Shown here in pieces: positions 9,862 to 19,946 of a DNA stretch of 64,000 bases; positions within the stretch are counted from its first letter, which is position 1; each line of letters begins with the position of its first letter. The stretch is from positions 1,121,053 to 1,185,052 of the forward strand of contig NZ_JAAHIH010000001.1 in the NCBI RefSeq assembly GCF_010671925.1, written 5' to 3'. The position numbers were made by a program, and so were the translations under genes. The notes beneath the pieces were generated by a model, which was not told where the DNA came from, made no database searches, and saw only the letters and a list, made by a program, of their open reading frames with translations. The DNA is from Moorena sp. SIOASIH. GTDB lineage: Bacteria > Cyanobacteriota > Cyanobacteriia > Cyanobacteriales > Coleofasciculaceae.

Positions 9862-11517
9862 TCAGTTATCAACCCACTCCAATTGCAATAGCTGCTCCAA
9901 TAAACCAAGTAAACGATCCTGGTCAATGGGTTTCGGTAGAAAACCTTCACAGCCCAGCATCTGACTCTGCTTCTGAACTATGTCAAAAGTACGGGCTGAA
10001 AGGGCAATGATCGGCACATTTTTCAGATCGGGTATTTCCCGCATTTCTGGCACCATGGTAAAAGCAGTTTTGACCGGCATGAATAAATCAGTCAAAATCA
10101 GATCGGGTCGGATGGCTATGGCGACATCCAATCCCTGCTGACCATTTTCTGCCGTTACCACCTCAAAGCCTAACGGTTCAAGCATGTTAAGTAATACCAA
10201 CCGATTTTCTTTGTTATCATCCACCACTAGCAATTTGCGTCGTTTTCCGTGGTAACCCATCACAAGACCTGCAATATTCCGTTTAGCTTCGGTAACTTTA
10301 ACCACAGGTAAGGCAACATCAAACCAAAACATTGACCCCTTACTTAACTCACTTTTAACGTTTAGTTGGCTTCCCATAAATTCCACCAACTGCCGAGATA
10401 TGGCTAAGCCTAAGCCCGTTCCAGCTGCCCGATATTTGCTATCCCCCGTTTGTTCAAAGGGTTGGAAGATATTCTCTAATTGTTGAGGGCTAATTCCTAT
10501 CCCGGTATCAATCACCTCAAAGCGAATCGTCCGATGTTGGATTTTGGAATCTTTCCCCTGATCAACGGAGGTAGGGTTTTGGTCTTCAATCACTCCAACG
10601 TTGAAAGTTACGTTGCCTTGGTCGGTAAATTTGACTGCATTGTCTAACAAGTTGATCAGTACCTGTCGGAGCCGTTTATCGTCTGCCTTAACACCAGTCG
10701 GTAAATTAGTTTTTTGTTGAAATCTCAACACAATATCTTTTTCAGTAGCTCGCATGCGGATGATTCCCACAACTTCCTCTAAGAAGGTTGGTAAATTAAA
10801 TTCTGTGGGATACAGTGCCATTTTGCCAGCTTCGATTTTGGAGAAGTCTAAGATATCGTTGATCAAAGTCAAGAGATGGTTACCGCTTTTCTGAATAATT
10901 TTTAAGCCTTCGAGTTGCTTGGTGGTTAAATTTCGTTCACCTTTGGAGGCGGCTTTAGCCGCATCACGTTGGAGAATTTGAGCATATCCTAGAATACCGT
11001 TTAGGGGAGTACGGAGTTCATGACTCATGTTAGCTAGGAATTCACTTTTAGCTTGGTTAGCTACTTCTGCTTTTTGTTTAGCGTCTTGGAGATAGGCGTT
11101 TTGTTCAGCGAGGGTTTTTGTCAAAAAATTGAGTTTTAAATGGAGCCTGACTCTAGCTAATACTTCTTCTTGCTCAAAGGGTTTTGGAATATAGTCTACT
11201 GCACCTAACGATAATCCTTTTATCTTATGGTTTATATCCGCAAACGCTGTCATAAAAATTATGGGAATATCTTTGGATTTGGGATTACTTTTGAGTGTTT
11301 TACAGGTTTCAAATCCATCAATACCTGGCATATTGACATCTAATAATATGAGATCAGGGGGTTCATACTCTACTTGTTCAATAGTTCCTTCACCATCCAT
11401 TTCCACTCTGACTTGAAACCCAGCACTTTCCAAAGTTTTGTAGAGAACTGATAAATTATTGGGATTATCATCAACGATTAAAATTGTTCCAGTGTTTGGT
11501 GATTGGTTCATTTTCAC
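9862..11517 (-). CDS. Soluble hybrid histidine kinase (REC-HisKA-HATPase-REC)
   Basis: 551 residues, no membrane segment. Receiver 1 has its aspartate in [13 protein letters not shown] (about 57) and its lysine in [11 protein letters not shown] coiled linker leads to the histidine in [16 protein letters not shown] (about 165). The ATPase has [25 protein letters not shown] and [13 protein letters not shown]. Receiver 2 has its aspartate in LILTDLFMP (about 474) and its lysine in FLPKPID. From the HisKA domain onward it closely matches the membrane kinase at 4875-7358, including the unusual end of the second receiver. It could act in the same phosphorelay. MKMNQ offers two near starts (11517 or 11511); I keep the first. 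Confidence 0.93.
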   Translation of the reverse strand: MKMNQSPNTGTILIVDDNPNNLSVLYKTLESAGFQVRVEMDGEGTIEQVEYEPPDLILLDVNMPGIDGFETCKTLKSNPKSKDIPIIFMTAFADINHKIKGLSLGAVDYIPKPFEQEEVLARVRLHLKLNFLTKTLAEQNAYLQDAKQKAEVANQAKSEFLANMSHELRTPLNGILGYAQILQRDAAKAASKGERNLTTKQLEGLKIIQKSGNHLLTLINDILDFSKIEAGKMALYPTEFNLPTFLEEVVGIIRMRATEKDIVLRFQQKTNLPTGVKADDKRLRQVLINLLDNAVKFTDQGNVTFNVGVIEDQNPTSVDQGKDSKIQHRTIRFEVIDTGIGISPQQLENIFQPFEQTGDSKYRAAGTGLGLAISRQLVEFMGSQLNVKSELSKGSMFWFDVALPVVKVTEAKRNIAGLVMGYHGKRRKLLVVDDNKENRLVLLNMLEPLGFEVVTAENGQQGLDVAIAIRPDLILTDLFMPVKTAFTMVPEMREIPDLKNVPIIALSARTFDIVQKQSQMLGCEGFLPKPIDQDRLLGLLEQLLQLEWVDN

Positions 11518-12164
11518 TTATTGATATATTTCCTAATCGCCAAGGGATAAGAGCAAGTCCGGAGGTGCGCTTGACCTTGGCGAATTAAATTCGCCAAGGT
11601 CAAGCGCACCTCTTAATCACTTCGTATTCAGGGAAATTGTGACTTGTTACTTATTACTCGTTACTTGTTACTTGTTATTTTGTAGTGCAAGCATCTTACT
11701 AGCTGACTATAGGCTAGTCAGGGAGACGCTCACACTCCAGTTACACATTTGGAATGTTCCGAGATCAGTGTTCCACCGGACATGATCTGACTTGGAGTAA
11801 TAATCTCTTGAAGCTGATCCTCGAAGACAGGGAATGGGATTTCCTGTTGACGGCTGAGTGTCTTCAGTCAACCGTTAACAGTTAACCGTCAACACTACCG
11901 ATTGCTGATTAGCTCGCCGAAAGTCGTGATCAACTAGTGTATTGATTCAGTGATGGGATAAGCTGAAATCATCCCCCCTTTGTGTACGCTTTTGTCTAAG
12001 CTTTTGTCTACGCTTATGGTTACCTCCTCTTGGTCGTGAATTCTCTATCTGTATACTTCCCCTTCTGTAACTCATAAGTAACACCAAAAAATGGAACTGA
12101 AGCAATTTTCGGCTCTTGAGTGATGCCAAATGGTTTGAATCCTGAAAACAGCTCTAGCAACACC
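11518..12164. other. Spacer with a perfect long palindrome and tandem repeats
   Basis: Holds the 51-base palindrome at 11562-11612, ttacttg-type repeats at 11643-11678, and gttaac/gtcaacc repeats at 11868-11900. The ccggacatgat motif near 11777 also occurs near 9683 and, inverted, near 13101. Short frames here are not convincing genes. Confidence 0.65.
11562..11612. repeat. Perfect 51-base palindrome (GGTGCGC family)
   Basis: Two exact 25-base inverted arms around a single central A; the core is ggcgaattaaattcgcc and the tips are gaggtgcgc and gcgcacctc. Degenerate relatives with the same tips occur at about 29485, 35079, 40420, 40556, 43780, 51815, 52417 and 60013. Confidence 0.9.
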
Positions 12165-13097
12165 ATGCAACATATCAAATCTATTTCCCTAGCAATTTTA
12201 CTATTGGCTTCGGTTCTATATCTGCCAAGCTGCAACCTCACTGGGGCTAAGAAGAACTCCAACTCAAGTAGTAGCTCTCCTAGTAAGGTTTTAGATCAAA
12301 CCCCTGATGGTCGTCTGGTGGAGGAATTGACAACTAGCTATCTCAACAAAACCCCAGCTAGGGCAGTTGCGACTCAGCTAACCGTTGAACAAGCCCAGGC
12401 TTTGCAAGACCAATTTGTACAACAGTTGAGCTCTAGTTTAGGAAACGTTGTAGGTTACAAAGCTGGACTGACTAATCCTGCTGCTCAAGAGCGATTCAAA
12501 GTCTCTGAACCCATACGAGGTGTACTTCTCGAAAAGATGTTGCTCAACAGTGGAGCGGTTGTCCCTGCCAAGTTCGGTGCTCGACCTGTATATGAAGGAG
12601 ACTTAATCGTTAGAGTTGGTAGCGAAGAGATTAATAGTGCTACTACCCCTAAAGAAGCATTAGCTGCTCTTGATGCCGTCATTCCCTTCATGGAACTGCC
12701 AGATTTAGTTTATGACCCAAATGTGAGTCTTGATGGGTCTGCTTTGGTAGCCATTAATGTCGGTGCTCGCTTGGGAGTTTTAGGAACACCGATTCCTTTA
12801 TCTGCTACCCCTGATTGGGAAGAACGATTAAAAAATATAAAGATTGTAATTGTAGATAAGGCTGGTAATGAGTTAGCTGTTGGTAAAAGTAGTGCTTTAT
12901 TAGGGAATCCCTTACAGGTAGTACTTTGGTTAAAAGATTCTTTGAAGGCATCAGGTAAAGTTTTGAAGAAAGGCGATTTACTGTCTTTAGGTTCGATGAC
13001 TCCCCTAGCTCCTGTTAAACCAGGTACTACCATCCGTGCTCAATATATTGGATTAGATCCAAAAGGAAAGGTAGAACTATCCGTTAGTTTTGAGTAA
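12165..13097 (+). CDS. Lipoprotein with a 2-keto-4-pentenoate hydratase (MhpD/FAH)-like domain
   Basis: 310 residues from the ATG at 12165. That start gives a clean signal peptide with lipobox LYLPSC; the in-frame ATG at 12120 would put a polar stretch before it. The mature part aligns by eye with MhpD-type hydratases: VVGYKAGLTNPAAQERF, then EPIRGVLLEKMLL, VYEGDLIVRVG (metal-binding acidic pair of the FAH fold) and VIPFMELPDL (third acidic ligand). These enzymes add water to 2-hydroxypentadienoate-type acids in the cytoplasm, so a membrane-anchored exported form is unusual. A serine-rich linker follows the lipidation site. Transcribed alone. The catalytic role is an inference. Confidence 0.8.
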   Translation: MQHIKSISLAILLLASVLYLPSCNLTGAKKNSNSSSSSPSKVLDQTPDGRLVEELTTSYLNKTPARAVATQLTVEQAQALQDQFVQQLSSSLGNVVGYKAGLTNPAAQERFKVSEPIRGVLLEKMLLNSGAVVPAKFGARPVYEGDLIVRVGSEEINSATTPKEALAALDAVIPFMELPDLVYDPNVSLDGSALVAINVGARLGVLGTPIPLSATPDWEERLKNIKIVIVDKAGNELAVGKSSALLGNPLQVVLWLKDSLKASGKVLKKGDLLSLGSMTPLAPVKPGTTIRAQYIGLDPKGKVELSVSFE

Positions 13098-13389
13098 TAT
13101 CATGTCCGGTCTAATAAAGGTAATAGGGAGTAGGGAGTAGGGAGTCGGGAGTCGGGAGTCGGGAGTCGGGAGTCGGGAGTCGGGAGTCGGGAACAGGAAA
13201 CAAAAATTATCACAATTCATTTAGGGTCCGGGGTAGCATCGATATTGTCAAGATTGGGAATTGTAAATTGGAAATTGTGATTATAGCGGTTTCTAGCCTA
13301 ATCAGGTACACAGCATTTTTTCCCTGTTCCCTGTTCCCTGTTCCCTGTTCCCTGTTCCCTAAAAACCTCACCAATTGAAAACCGCTATA
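13098..13389. repeat. Tandem repeats and TATAGC-family MITE
   Basis: gggagtc/gggagta heptamers at 13120-13196, then an element at 13282-13389 with inverted ends tatagcggtttcta and ttgaaaaccgctata around gttccct heptamers. Confidence 0.8.
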
Positions 13390-13821
13390 TTATCTAATCA
13401 GTTTCCGAAACTGGGAGATTTGCCGTAACCATAGCCAACCTAAGACGCTGCCAATGGCATAATAGAGGAAATCCAACCATACAAAAGTAGTTCCTAACAG
13501 GAATTTACCGATTAAGGAAGCACGAATCGGTGCTAATAGAGGGGTTTGCCAAAGTTGTAAGAATTCTATGGCACAGGTAACGCTAAAAACTCCTAAGGTA
13601 ATTCGGGTTATTGCTTGGCGATTGGGGATAATAAAAAATATCAATAAACACCAAAAAATCTCATACAAAATAGCACCAGAGTAGTCATGAACCCATTTTT
13701 CTCCAAGACCAGAGTAATACTTGGAAAGAATCCCTAATGGTGTAATAATCAATAGGGATAGGATAATCAGCCAGCGTTGAGGAGTAATTTTTAATAGTTT
13801 AGTCATTAGCGGATTAGACAA
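13390..13821 (-). CDS. VanZ-like/DUF2809 membrane protein
   Basis: 143 residues with four hydrophobic segments and the GEKWVHDYSGAILYEIFWCL motif region seen in DUF2809 proteins, which resemble VanZ. The C-terminal DFLYYAIGSVLGW segment is also typical. Function is not established for the family. Two starts are possible (ATG 13821 or 13806). The stop codon lies next to the MITE that ends at 13389. Confidence 0.8.
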   Translation of the reverse strand: MSNPLMTKLLKITPQRWLIILSLLIITPLGILSKYYSGLGEKWVHDYSGAILYEIFWCLLIFFIIPNRQAITRITLGVFSVTCAIEFLQLWQTPLLAPIRASLIGKFLLGTTFVWLDFLYYAIGSVLGWLWLRQISQFRKLIR

Positions 13822-13954
13822 ATGATTTGACTGCTGAGGGGGTCAGTGGGTCAGTTGTGAGTTGCGGCAGGAAACAGGCAAGATGCCCGTTCCACCAAGA
13901 TGCCCGTTCCACCAAGATGCCCGTACGTCAGTTGTGAGTTATGAGTTGTGAGTT

Positions 13955-15541
13955 ATGCCAAATCCCTTACATCGATGGGGAAAACCAATAACTTTGCTGC
14001 TGTTGTGGTTAGCTGTACAGTTAGTCATCAAGCAAGGGGTGATGGCGACACCAGCAGCAGTTGAAGTAGTTGAGGAACCGAAATCCTTTGGAGACAAGAT
14101 TTGTCCTGCTGACTTAACTACAGCCATTGATGCCATAATCAGTCGTCCCGAATTTATGCGATCGCGTTGGGGGATTTTGATTCAACCCTTAGCCGACTCA
14201 GCTCCCCTCTACAGTCTTGAATCAGAACGTTTCTTTATCCCAGCATCAAATATCAAACTCCTTACCACAGCAGCAGCTTTACGTCAACTAGGTGAGCAAT
14301 ACCGGATTCGCACACCGGTTTATGGTACTGGCACTAGCCCCTATTTGACGTCCTTACGGATTGTGGGACAAGCAGACCCAAGCTTAACCAATACCCAGTT
14401 AACAGATGTGGCACAACAACTAAAGGGTCAAGGGGTGACGTGGGTGCAACAGTTAATTGTAGAAGATGGCTATACTCCCTATGGTATTATCAATCCAACC
14501 TGGGAGTGGAGTGATAGTTATCTATACTATGGCGCTTCGGTTAATCGACTTATTCTCAATCAAAATACTGTCGGACTAACCCTATTGCCCCAACAGCCTG
14601 GTAAACAATTGCGCGTTAGTTGGAGTGATGCTATAGCCGCTAGACAGTGGCGTGTGGATAATCGTGCTGTTACCGGTAAGGCCGGAATACCATACTCAGT
14701 AGAAATAATGGGAGTTTTAGGTGAGCCGGTGTTAGTGATTAACGGTCAACTGGCAGCAGATGCTGCACCAGACTTCTGGGGGTTAGCAGTTCGCGACCCA
14801 GCCCATTATTTCCTGGAGTCTTTCCGCCGTATCCTCGAAGCTGAGGGAATTGCTGTGATCAAGGCATTGGTGAAAGACAGTTCAGCTGAGATGGTCAGAT
14901 CATCAGATCAGGGGATGGGAAGAGAGGTTAATAATAGATTTCGTTCTAATGTTAATAATACAGAAATAACCAATACACAAACAACCAGAGAGTTGGCAGC
15001 AGTGGAATCTCTTCCCTTAGCGCTATTGTTAAAGGAAATCAATCAGCACAGTAATAATTTGTATGCTGAGGCATTATTGCACCAACTGGAAACAGAGGTG
15101 GGGAGTGAGTCTAGGGCTAAGTTGGGTCTGGTAGCGGTTCAACAGAGCTTAACGGAGTTAGGGGTTGACCCAAAAAGCTATAGTCTGGCTGATGGGTCTG
15201 GGTTATCTCGCCATAATTTAGCTAGTCCGTTTGCGATCGCAAAAACTCTGAGACTGATGGCAAAAACCCCATTAGCTCAGGTTTATCGAGAATCCTTGGC
15301 TACGGCTGAGGTTAGTGGAACTTTACGCGATCGCTTTCGTGATACCGCAGCTGTTGGCAAGCTCCAGGCCAAGACTGGTACATTAAGTGGTGTCTCAGCC
15401 TTATCCGGCTATCTTGATATTCCTGACTATCAAACCTTGGTATTGAGTATTCTGGTAAATCAATCTGACCAATCTGTTACTACACTCTATCGTGCTATTG
15501 ATGAAATTGTTCTATTATTGACTCGCTTGGGTTATTGCTAA
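13955..15541 (+). CDS. dacB: D-alanyl-D-alanine carboxypeptidase/endopeptidase (PBP4, peptidase S13)
   Basis: 528 residues with an N-terminal signal peptide (hydrophobic 11-30), so periplasmic. It trims or opens peptidoglycan peptide cross-links. All three penicillin-binding motifs are present: SxxK in ASNIKLLTTAAALRQ (serine near residue 97), SxN in HSNNLYAEALL (near 366) and KTG in LQAKTGTLSGVSALSG (near 472). The long segment between the first two motifs is the usual S13 insert. A TGC-rich spacer with tgcccgt repeats precedes the ATG. It stands alone, with wecB following on the same strand after a repeat. Confidence 0.94.
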   Translation: MPNPLHRWGKPITLLLLWLAVQLVIKQGVMATPAAVEVVEEPKSFGDKICPADLTTAIDAIISRPEFMRSRWGILIQPLADSAPLYSLESERFFIPASNIKLLTTAAALRQLGEQYRIRTPVYGTGTSPYLTSLRIVGQADPSLTNTQLTDVAQQLKGQGVTWVQQLIVEDGYTPYGIINPTWEWSDSYLYYGASVNRLILNQNTVGLTLLPQQPGKQLRVSWSDAIAARQWRVDNRAVTGKAGIPYSVEIMGVLGEPVLVINGQLAADAAPDFWGLAVRDPAHYFLESFRRILEAEGIAVIKALVKDSSAEMVRSSDQGMGREVNNRFRSNVNNTEITNTQTTRELAAVESLPLALLLKEINQHSNNLYAEALLHQLETEVGSESRAKLGLVAVQQSLTELGVDPKSYSLADGSGLSRHNLASPFAIAKTLRLMAKTPLAQVYRESLATAEVSGTLRDRFRDTAAVGKLQAKTGTLSGVSALSGYLDIPDYQTLVLSILVNQSDQSVTTLYRAIDEIVLLLTRLGYC

Positions 15542-15619
15542 GTGTTGAGTGTTGAGGGGTAGCAACGGTTGAACATTTTTCGCAGCCCTTCCCTCCCTCC
15601 CCGCGCCCGGTTTTCCCAC

Positions 15620-15713
15620 GCCCGCTGACTCTTAGCCCTACTCCCTATTCCCTATTCCCTATTCCCGCGCAACCCAGAACGAAAGTACTTCAGCCAATTG
15701 AGAAATGCTGTAA
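15620..15713. repeat. Right half of a TATAGC-family element abutting wecB
   Basis: Holds attccct heptamers, then aacccagaacgaaagtactt and ccaattgagaaatgctgta, the standard right end. It stops two bases before the wecB ATG, so it probably carries or replaces the leader of that gene. Confidence 0.65.
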
Positions 15714-15715
15714 TT

Positions 15716-16912
15716 ATGAAACCCCTGGAAATTCCCCCAGACCCTACACCCAAGACCCTAAACCAGGCTTCAACCAAGTCTCCAATTCAAATCTGTATCA
15801 CATTAGGAACTCGTCCGGAGGCAATTAAGTTAGCTCCGGTGATTCTTCAGTTCCAACGCTCTGGTAAATTTAAGACTCAGGTGGTGTTAACGGGTCAGCA
15901 TCGGGAAATGGTAGACCAGGTAATGCAGATGTTTGACCTGAGGGCGGATCGGGATCTAGAAATTATGCAGCCCAAGCAAACTCTGACGGATATTACTTGT
16001 TTGAGTTTACGGGGGTTAGAGGAGTTATTTCAGGAATTGCAGCCCCAGTTGGTAGTTGTGCAGGGGGATACAACTACGGCCTTTGCTGCGGCCTTGGCAG
16101 CGTTTTACCAACGTATCCCGGTGGGTCATGTGGAGGCGGGATTACGCACCAATGATTTGTTTAATCCCTATCCAGAGGAAGCCAATCGACGGCTGATTTC
16201 TCAGATTACTCAATTACATTTTGCCCCCACTCCCCTGGCAGTAGAGCATTTGCAGGGGTCTGGGGTCACTGGCGCAATTCATAAAACTGGGAATACGGTG
16301 ATTGATGCCCTGTTGATGGTAGCTGAGCGGGAACCAGTGTGTGAGGTTCCGGGTTTAGATTGGGAAGGATACCGCACGATTTTAGCAACAGTACACCGTC
16401 GGGAAAATTGGGGGAAACCACTGGAGGATATAGCCCAGGGCTTCCTCCAGATTTTAGATAAGTTCCCAGATACAGCGTTATTGTTACCTCTCCATCGCAA
16501 TCCTACGGTCAGGGAACCCCTAAGGGCAATGTTGGGGGACCATGAGCGGGTATTTTTAACAGAACCGCTGGATTATGTGGAATTGGTAGCAGCGATGCAA
16601 CGGTGTTATTTAGTGATGACTGATTCTGGCGGATTGCAGGAGGAAGCCCCCAGTTTGGGTAAGCCAGTGCTGGTGTTGCGTAAGACGACAGAACGACCGG
16701 AAGCGATCGCAGCTGGGACTGGTAAGTTGGTAGGAACCGACCCGGAACAGATGGTAGGGGCGGCAAGTTTGTTATTGAGTGATTCAGTAGCTTATCAGGG
16801 GATGGCAAATGCCATTAATCCCTTTGGGGATGGTCGTGCGGCGGAGCGTATCGTAAAGATTGTGGAGGATTACTTTGGTTGTAATCCCCCAATCAGACTT
16901 AGTGGGCAATAA
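15716..16912 (+). CDS. wecB: UDP-N-acetylglucosamine 2-epimerase (non-hydrolysing)
   Basis: 398 residues. Interconverts UDP-GlcNAc and UDP-ManNAc for cell-surface polysaccharide. Seen: GTRPEAIKLAPVI at the N-terminus, the acidic residues in QGDTTTAFAA, HVEAGLRT and PEEANRR, the histidine in TVHRRENWG, and the UDP-binding TDSGGLQEEAPSLGKPVLVLR segment. I chose the ATG at 15716. An upstream TTG (15698) would add six residues read from the right end of a TATAGC-family repeat. No other polysaccharide genes adjoin it. Confidence 0.94.
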   Translation: MKPLEIPPDPTPKTLNQASTKSPIQICITLGTRPEAIKLAPVILQFQRSGKFKTQVVLTGQHREMVDQVMQMFDLRADRDLEIMQPKQTLTDITCLSLRGLEELFQELQPQLVVVQGDTTTAFAAALAAFYQRIPVGHVEAGLRTNDLFNPYPEEANRRLISQITQLHFAPTPLAVEHLQGSGVTGAIHKTGNTVIDALLMVAEREPVCEVPGLDWEGYRTILATVHRRENWGKPLEDIAQGFLQILDKFPDTALLLPLHRNPTVREPLRAMLGDHERVFLTEPLDYVELVAAMQRCYLVMTDSGGLQEEAPSLGKPVLVLRKTTERPEAIAAGTGKLVGTDPEQMVGAASLLLSDSVAYQGMANAINPFGDGRAAERIVKIVEDYFGCNPPIRLSGQ

Positions 16913-16975
16913 CCGAGTTGTCTGCATATTAGCTTCCCGGTTAGCCGAATTTTAGATAGGTTTCCCCTGTCAGGA

Positions 16976-17746
16976 TCACAACTCAAGTGAGTCTATTAAA
17001 GAGGGCGGAACATCAGAATTTTTTTTGCCCCCTAGGGCAAAGTAATAGAGCTTTTCGCCTTCGAGGGAAAACCGATGCCGATACCTTTTAAGATGATAGA
17101 GATCCAAAAATTCCGAGAAGATCAGTTTCCGAATGAGCTGTGAAAATCCAGAATCATCACTTGAATCAAGGAAGGTTTCTTTGATATTAAAGGCAACCCA
17201 AGCATTTTCGCTAATTACATTGAAGGCTTCCAAGAAAGCCTTTGCTGGTATGTCACCGAACCCAAGTGCTGCTACTGAAACCAGGCAGTTAGGTGACCAA
17301 GAATTGAGTTCATCACGATCTTTATCACTGAGATTGCAGAAATCCATCACATAGAATTCATCGTAGATTCCGGGACGATCTCGCTCAGTGGCAGCCTGAG
17401 CTTCGGGAATAATATCAACTCCGATTAGCCGTGAGACTCCGTGTTGTTTGAGCTTTTCACCAACTATCCCGTTTCCTGCCCCAAGATCAAGTACCCGAAG
17501 CTCGTTGAGGCTCTCGTCCCCTTGAGATACGGCAGACTGCAGGATATCCACTACAATTGATGGAGACTGGCACTTCAGACGCTCATATACAACCTGTTCG
17601 TATAATTCAGGAACTTCGAATATCCGCTCATAGTCATGTAGACGGATTTTCTCCCTGGATTCTCCATTAACAAGGTAAAAATAGACTTGATCTTGGCCAA
17701 GCTCTCGAACATTTGTAGGTGGAAATTGGATTTTATGCTTCTTCAT
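16976..17746 (-). CDS. Class I SAM-dependent methyltransferase
   Basis: 256 residues from the ATG at 17746 (a TTG at 17755 is possible). The nucleotide-binding motif is LDLGAGNGIVGEKL, followed by LIGVDIIPEA with the acidic residue that holds the SAM ribose, and VMDFCNL. The C-terminal part ends with HRHRFSLEGEKLYYFALGGK. The substrate is unknown. It converges with wecB and is not in an obvious operon. Confidence 0.82.
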   Translation of the reverse strand: MKKHKIQFPPTNVRELGQDQVYFYLVNGESREKIRLHDYERIFEVPELYEQVVYERLKCQSPSIVVDILQSAVSQGDESLNELRVLDLGAGNGIVGEKLKQHGVSRLIGVDIIPEAQAATERDRPGIYDEFYVMDFCNLSDKDRDELNSWSPNCLVSVAALGFGDIPAKAFLEAFNVISENAWVAFNIKETFLDSSDDSGFSQLIRKLIFSEFLDLYHLKRYRHRFSLEGEKLYYFALGGKKNSDVPPSLIDSLEL

Positions 17747-18122
17747 CACTTTCAAGATTCCTTTGAGTTTGAACCCAGATAAAAACGAATTGTGAACGGT
17801 ACAAGAGCCTAACAGCCAATGTCAGCGGCAGACCAACTCAAGGCTTACCCAAAGACTCTAGATATAGAGTTTAGTTAACTTGCTTTTCCAGACCTACTAT
17901 GCCAAAATGCTACTTAAAACAACTCCAAAGAGGCTGTATCTGGATTTTAGTCCTCCCCATGCTAAATTAAAGCTTAATAGGGTAAGACCCCGCATTTTCC
18001 AAAGGAGCGCTAGGGAGCGCACACAAAAAGATTGTCCAAAATTGCCTAACAATAGTTTTGGACATACTAGGAAGGAATTTAACCTAATAGGTGGTGAGCA
18101 AGAGCCCCTATTAATAATTACC
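17747..18122. other. Spacer with an inverted repeat
   Basis: No convincing gene. An inverted repeat at 18034-18063 (gtccaaaa and ttttggac) is followed by ggacatactag, a string also found beside the IS630 relic at 29089, so this may be a transposon end. Confidence 0.5.
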
Positions 18123-19946
18123 TCAATTCATCCCCTCCAACAAGGTCTGTACCTTACCATCCGGGTGTAGCAGCACGCGAATTTTTGGCATCCCTTCCCC
18201 TTCTAAAGGGGAAACAAATGATTCACCGATCAGAGGTATGGGGGCGTTGTCTATATAGGTTTTGGCTGCTTGCCCAAGGGGAATTATACGTCTGATTGTA
18301 CCATTATTATTTAACCACAAACTATAGTTCAAGGTTTTCTGTAGCCCTTCGGGAGGTTGCCAGCGCTCCTGGAAATATCGTCTAGCTTCTGCTACCTGAG
18401 AAATCTTATCAAACAGGGTATTTTGAGATATCTGATTCGCAACGGTAGTCTTGGATGGGTTTAAAGAATTAGAAACAGGGCTACTAGGGACATTCAGTCC
18501 AGGCACAGCTTGATCGATAATTCTAGAGGTAGAAGGACCTCTAGAGAGAGTGGACACATTCTGTTGAGGAGCAGGGATGGCTTGAACCGCCACATTAGTA
18601 CTAGAAGACCTAGAAGAAGTAGAAGTAGAAGAAATCGAAGCAGTAGAAGTAGAAGAAATCGAAGACTCGGCCTCAGGGATTACCACTGTTTCTGTGGGGA
18701 TCGATAGACTTTCTCTAGGGGAATCCTGAGTTGCCACGTCAGTAGGAGAGGGCGCTGGTTTAATAACTGGCAATTCTGACACAGTTTGTACTACAGCGAT
18801 GGGACTGGGTGGAGTTGGTTTGGGTTGGGTATTTGCATCAGCAGCAGGTAAATTAGTTTTACTAGCCTCAGAAACAGGTTTCTCACCCTTACTAGCTCCA
18901 GAAGCAGCAACAGGACTAACAGCAGAACTAGCTACAGGACTAACAGCAGAACTAGCTACAGAACTAGCAGCACTCAGTTTGGGAGAGTCTGGTGTCCTAG
19001 CTGGAGCAGGAACAATCTTGAGCATCGGACGTGAATTCGCGCGTGAGGCTATTGCTGGCGCAGTGCGTACTGGTGGTGGAGAGGGTGGCTTAACGGGAGG
19101 CGGTGGCGGAGTGCGTACTGGTAGAGAGGGTGGCTTAACGGGAGGCGGTGGGGGTAACTTGGTTCCTGGGGACAGACGGGGTGGTACCGATGGAGTTGGG
19201 ATGGGAGTGCTCGGTGCTGGGGGTACCTGAGAAATGATTCGCTTTTTCCGAATCTTTCTGGAGTCTAATGCTGTTGTTTGTGATTGTGCTGTTGTTAGTG
19301 TTTTCGCTTGCTCAACAGGCTGAGGTTTATCAAGCAACTTAATCACTGCTGCTGTTACACCCACTGCCAACACCATCGATGCTGCTGTACGCATCCAACC
19401 GGATGATTCTGGTTTCCAACTGGGCTGATTGAGTTTTGGTAGGGATACTACTTCAGCCGCATATTCATCCAAAGCGGTAGCTAAATCAAACAGCTGTGTA
19501 GCACTTAAATCAACTACTGACCCAGATTCTTGATTAGCCAGCTTACCCAGAAACAGGCTATGGCTCAGTAAGCCTTTTGATTGCAGATGGATTGGCTGAG
19601 TTGGAACTGCTGTGGCATTTTCTGCCTTAGGGGTTGGAAGAGTTAGGACACTCAAGGGAGTCACCTCAGCAGAAGAGTCTCCAGGGGCAACCAGTTGGTT
19701 TCCGGACGGCTCAAGGAAGTGCTGAACATAGCCATCTACCGCTTCATACAACACATCTAAATCTTCTGCGTTGCCTCGTAAGGTTACCTGTTGTTCTTCT
19801 GGCTTGCGGGGGTCATCAAAACGCAACTCAAACCGCAACTTCTTCACCACAGATTGTCCCACCCAGCGGGATAAGGGTGAGCGGTTTGCCCAAATTGATA
19901 GGGTACAGGTAGGAGGAGTGTAACTTCGCAGGACTATGTTAGTCAT
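18123..19946 (-). CDS. DUF4335 family cyanobacterial protein
   Basis: 607 residues. The N-terminus MTNIVLRSYTPPTCTLSIWA and the following FELRFDDPRKPEEQQVTLRG segment match the cyanobacterial DUF4335 family. A single hydrophobic segment lies near 184-206, then a long proline-rich region (about 235-310) and Ser/Ala/Thr-rich low complexity to about 480. The C-terminal 100 residues are ordered. The probable topology is a one-helix anchored protein with an extended linker. It follows the DUF3038 gene on the same strand, a pairing commonly seen in cyanobacteria. No biochemical role is established. Confidence 0.85.
   Translation of the reverse strand: MTNIVLRSYTPPTCTLSIWANRSPLSRWVGQSVVKKLRFELRFDDPRKPEEQQVTLRGNAEDLDVLYEAVDGYVQHFLEPSGNQLVAPGDSSAEVTPLSVLTLPTPKAENATAVPTQPIHLQSKGLLSHSLFLGKLANQESGSVVDLSATQLFDLATALDEYAAEVVSLPKLNQPSWKPESSGWMRTAASMVLAVGVTAAVIKLLDKPQPVEQAKTLTTAQSQTTALDSRKIRKKRIISQVPPAPSTPIPTPSVPPRLSPGTKLPPPPPVKPPSLPVRTPPPPPVKPPSPPPVRTAPAIASRANSRPMLKIVPAPARTPDSPKLSAASSVASSAVSPVASSAVSPVAASGASKGEKPVSEASKTNLPAADANTQPKPTPPSPIAVVQTVSELPVIKPAPSPTDVATQDSPRESLSIPTETVVIPEAESSISSTSTASISSTSTSSRSSSTNVAVQAIPAPQQNVSTLSRGPSTSRIIDQAVPGLNVPSSPVSNSLNPSKTTVANQISQNTLFDKISQVAEARRYFQERWQPPEGLQKTLNYSLWLNNNGTIRRIIPLGQAAKTYIDNAPIPLIGESFVSPLEGEGMPKIRVLLHPDGKVQTLLEGMN

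Noticed and set aside
17880..18170. 96-codon plus-strand frame
   Set aside because: Overlaps the 3' end of the DUF4335 gene on the other strand and an inverted repeat; composition not convincing.
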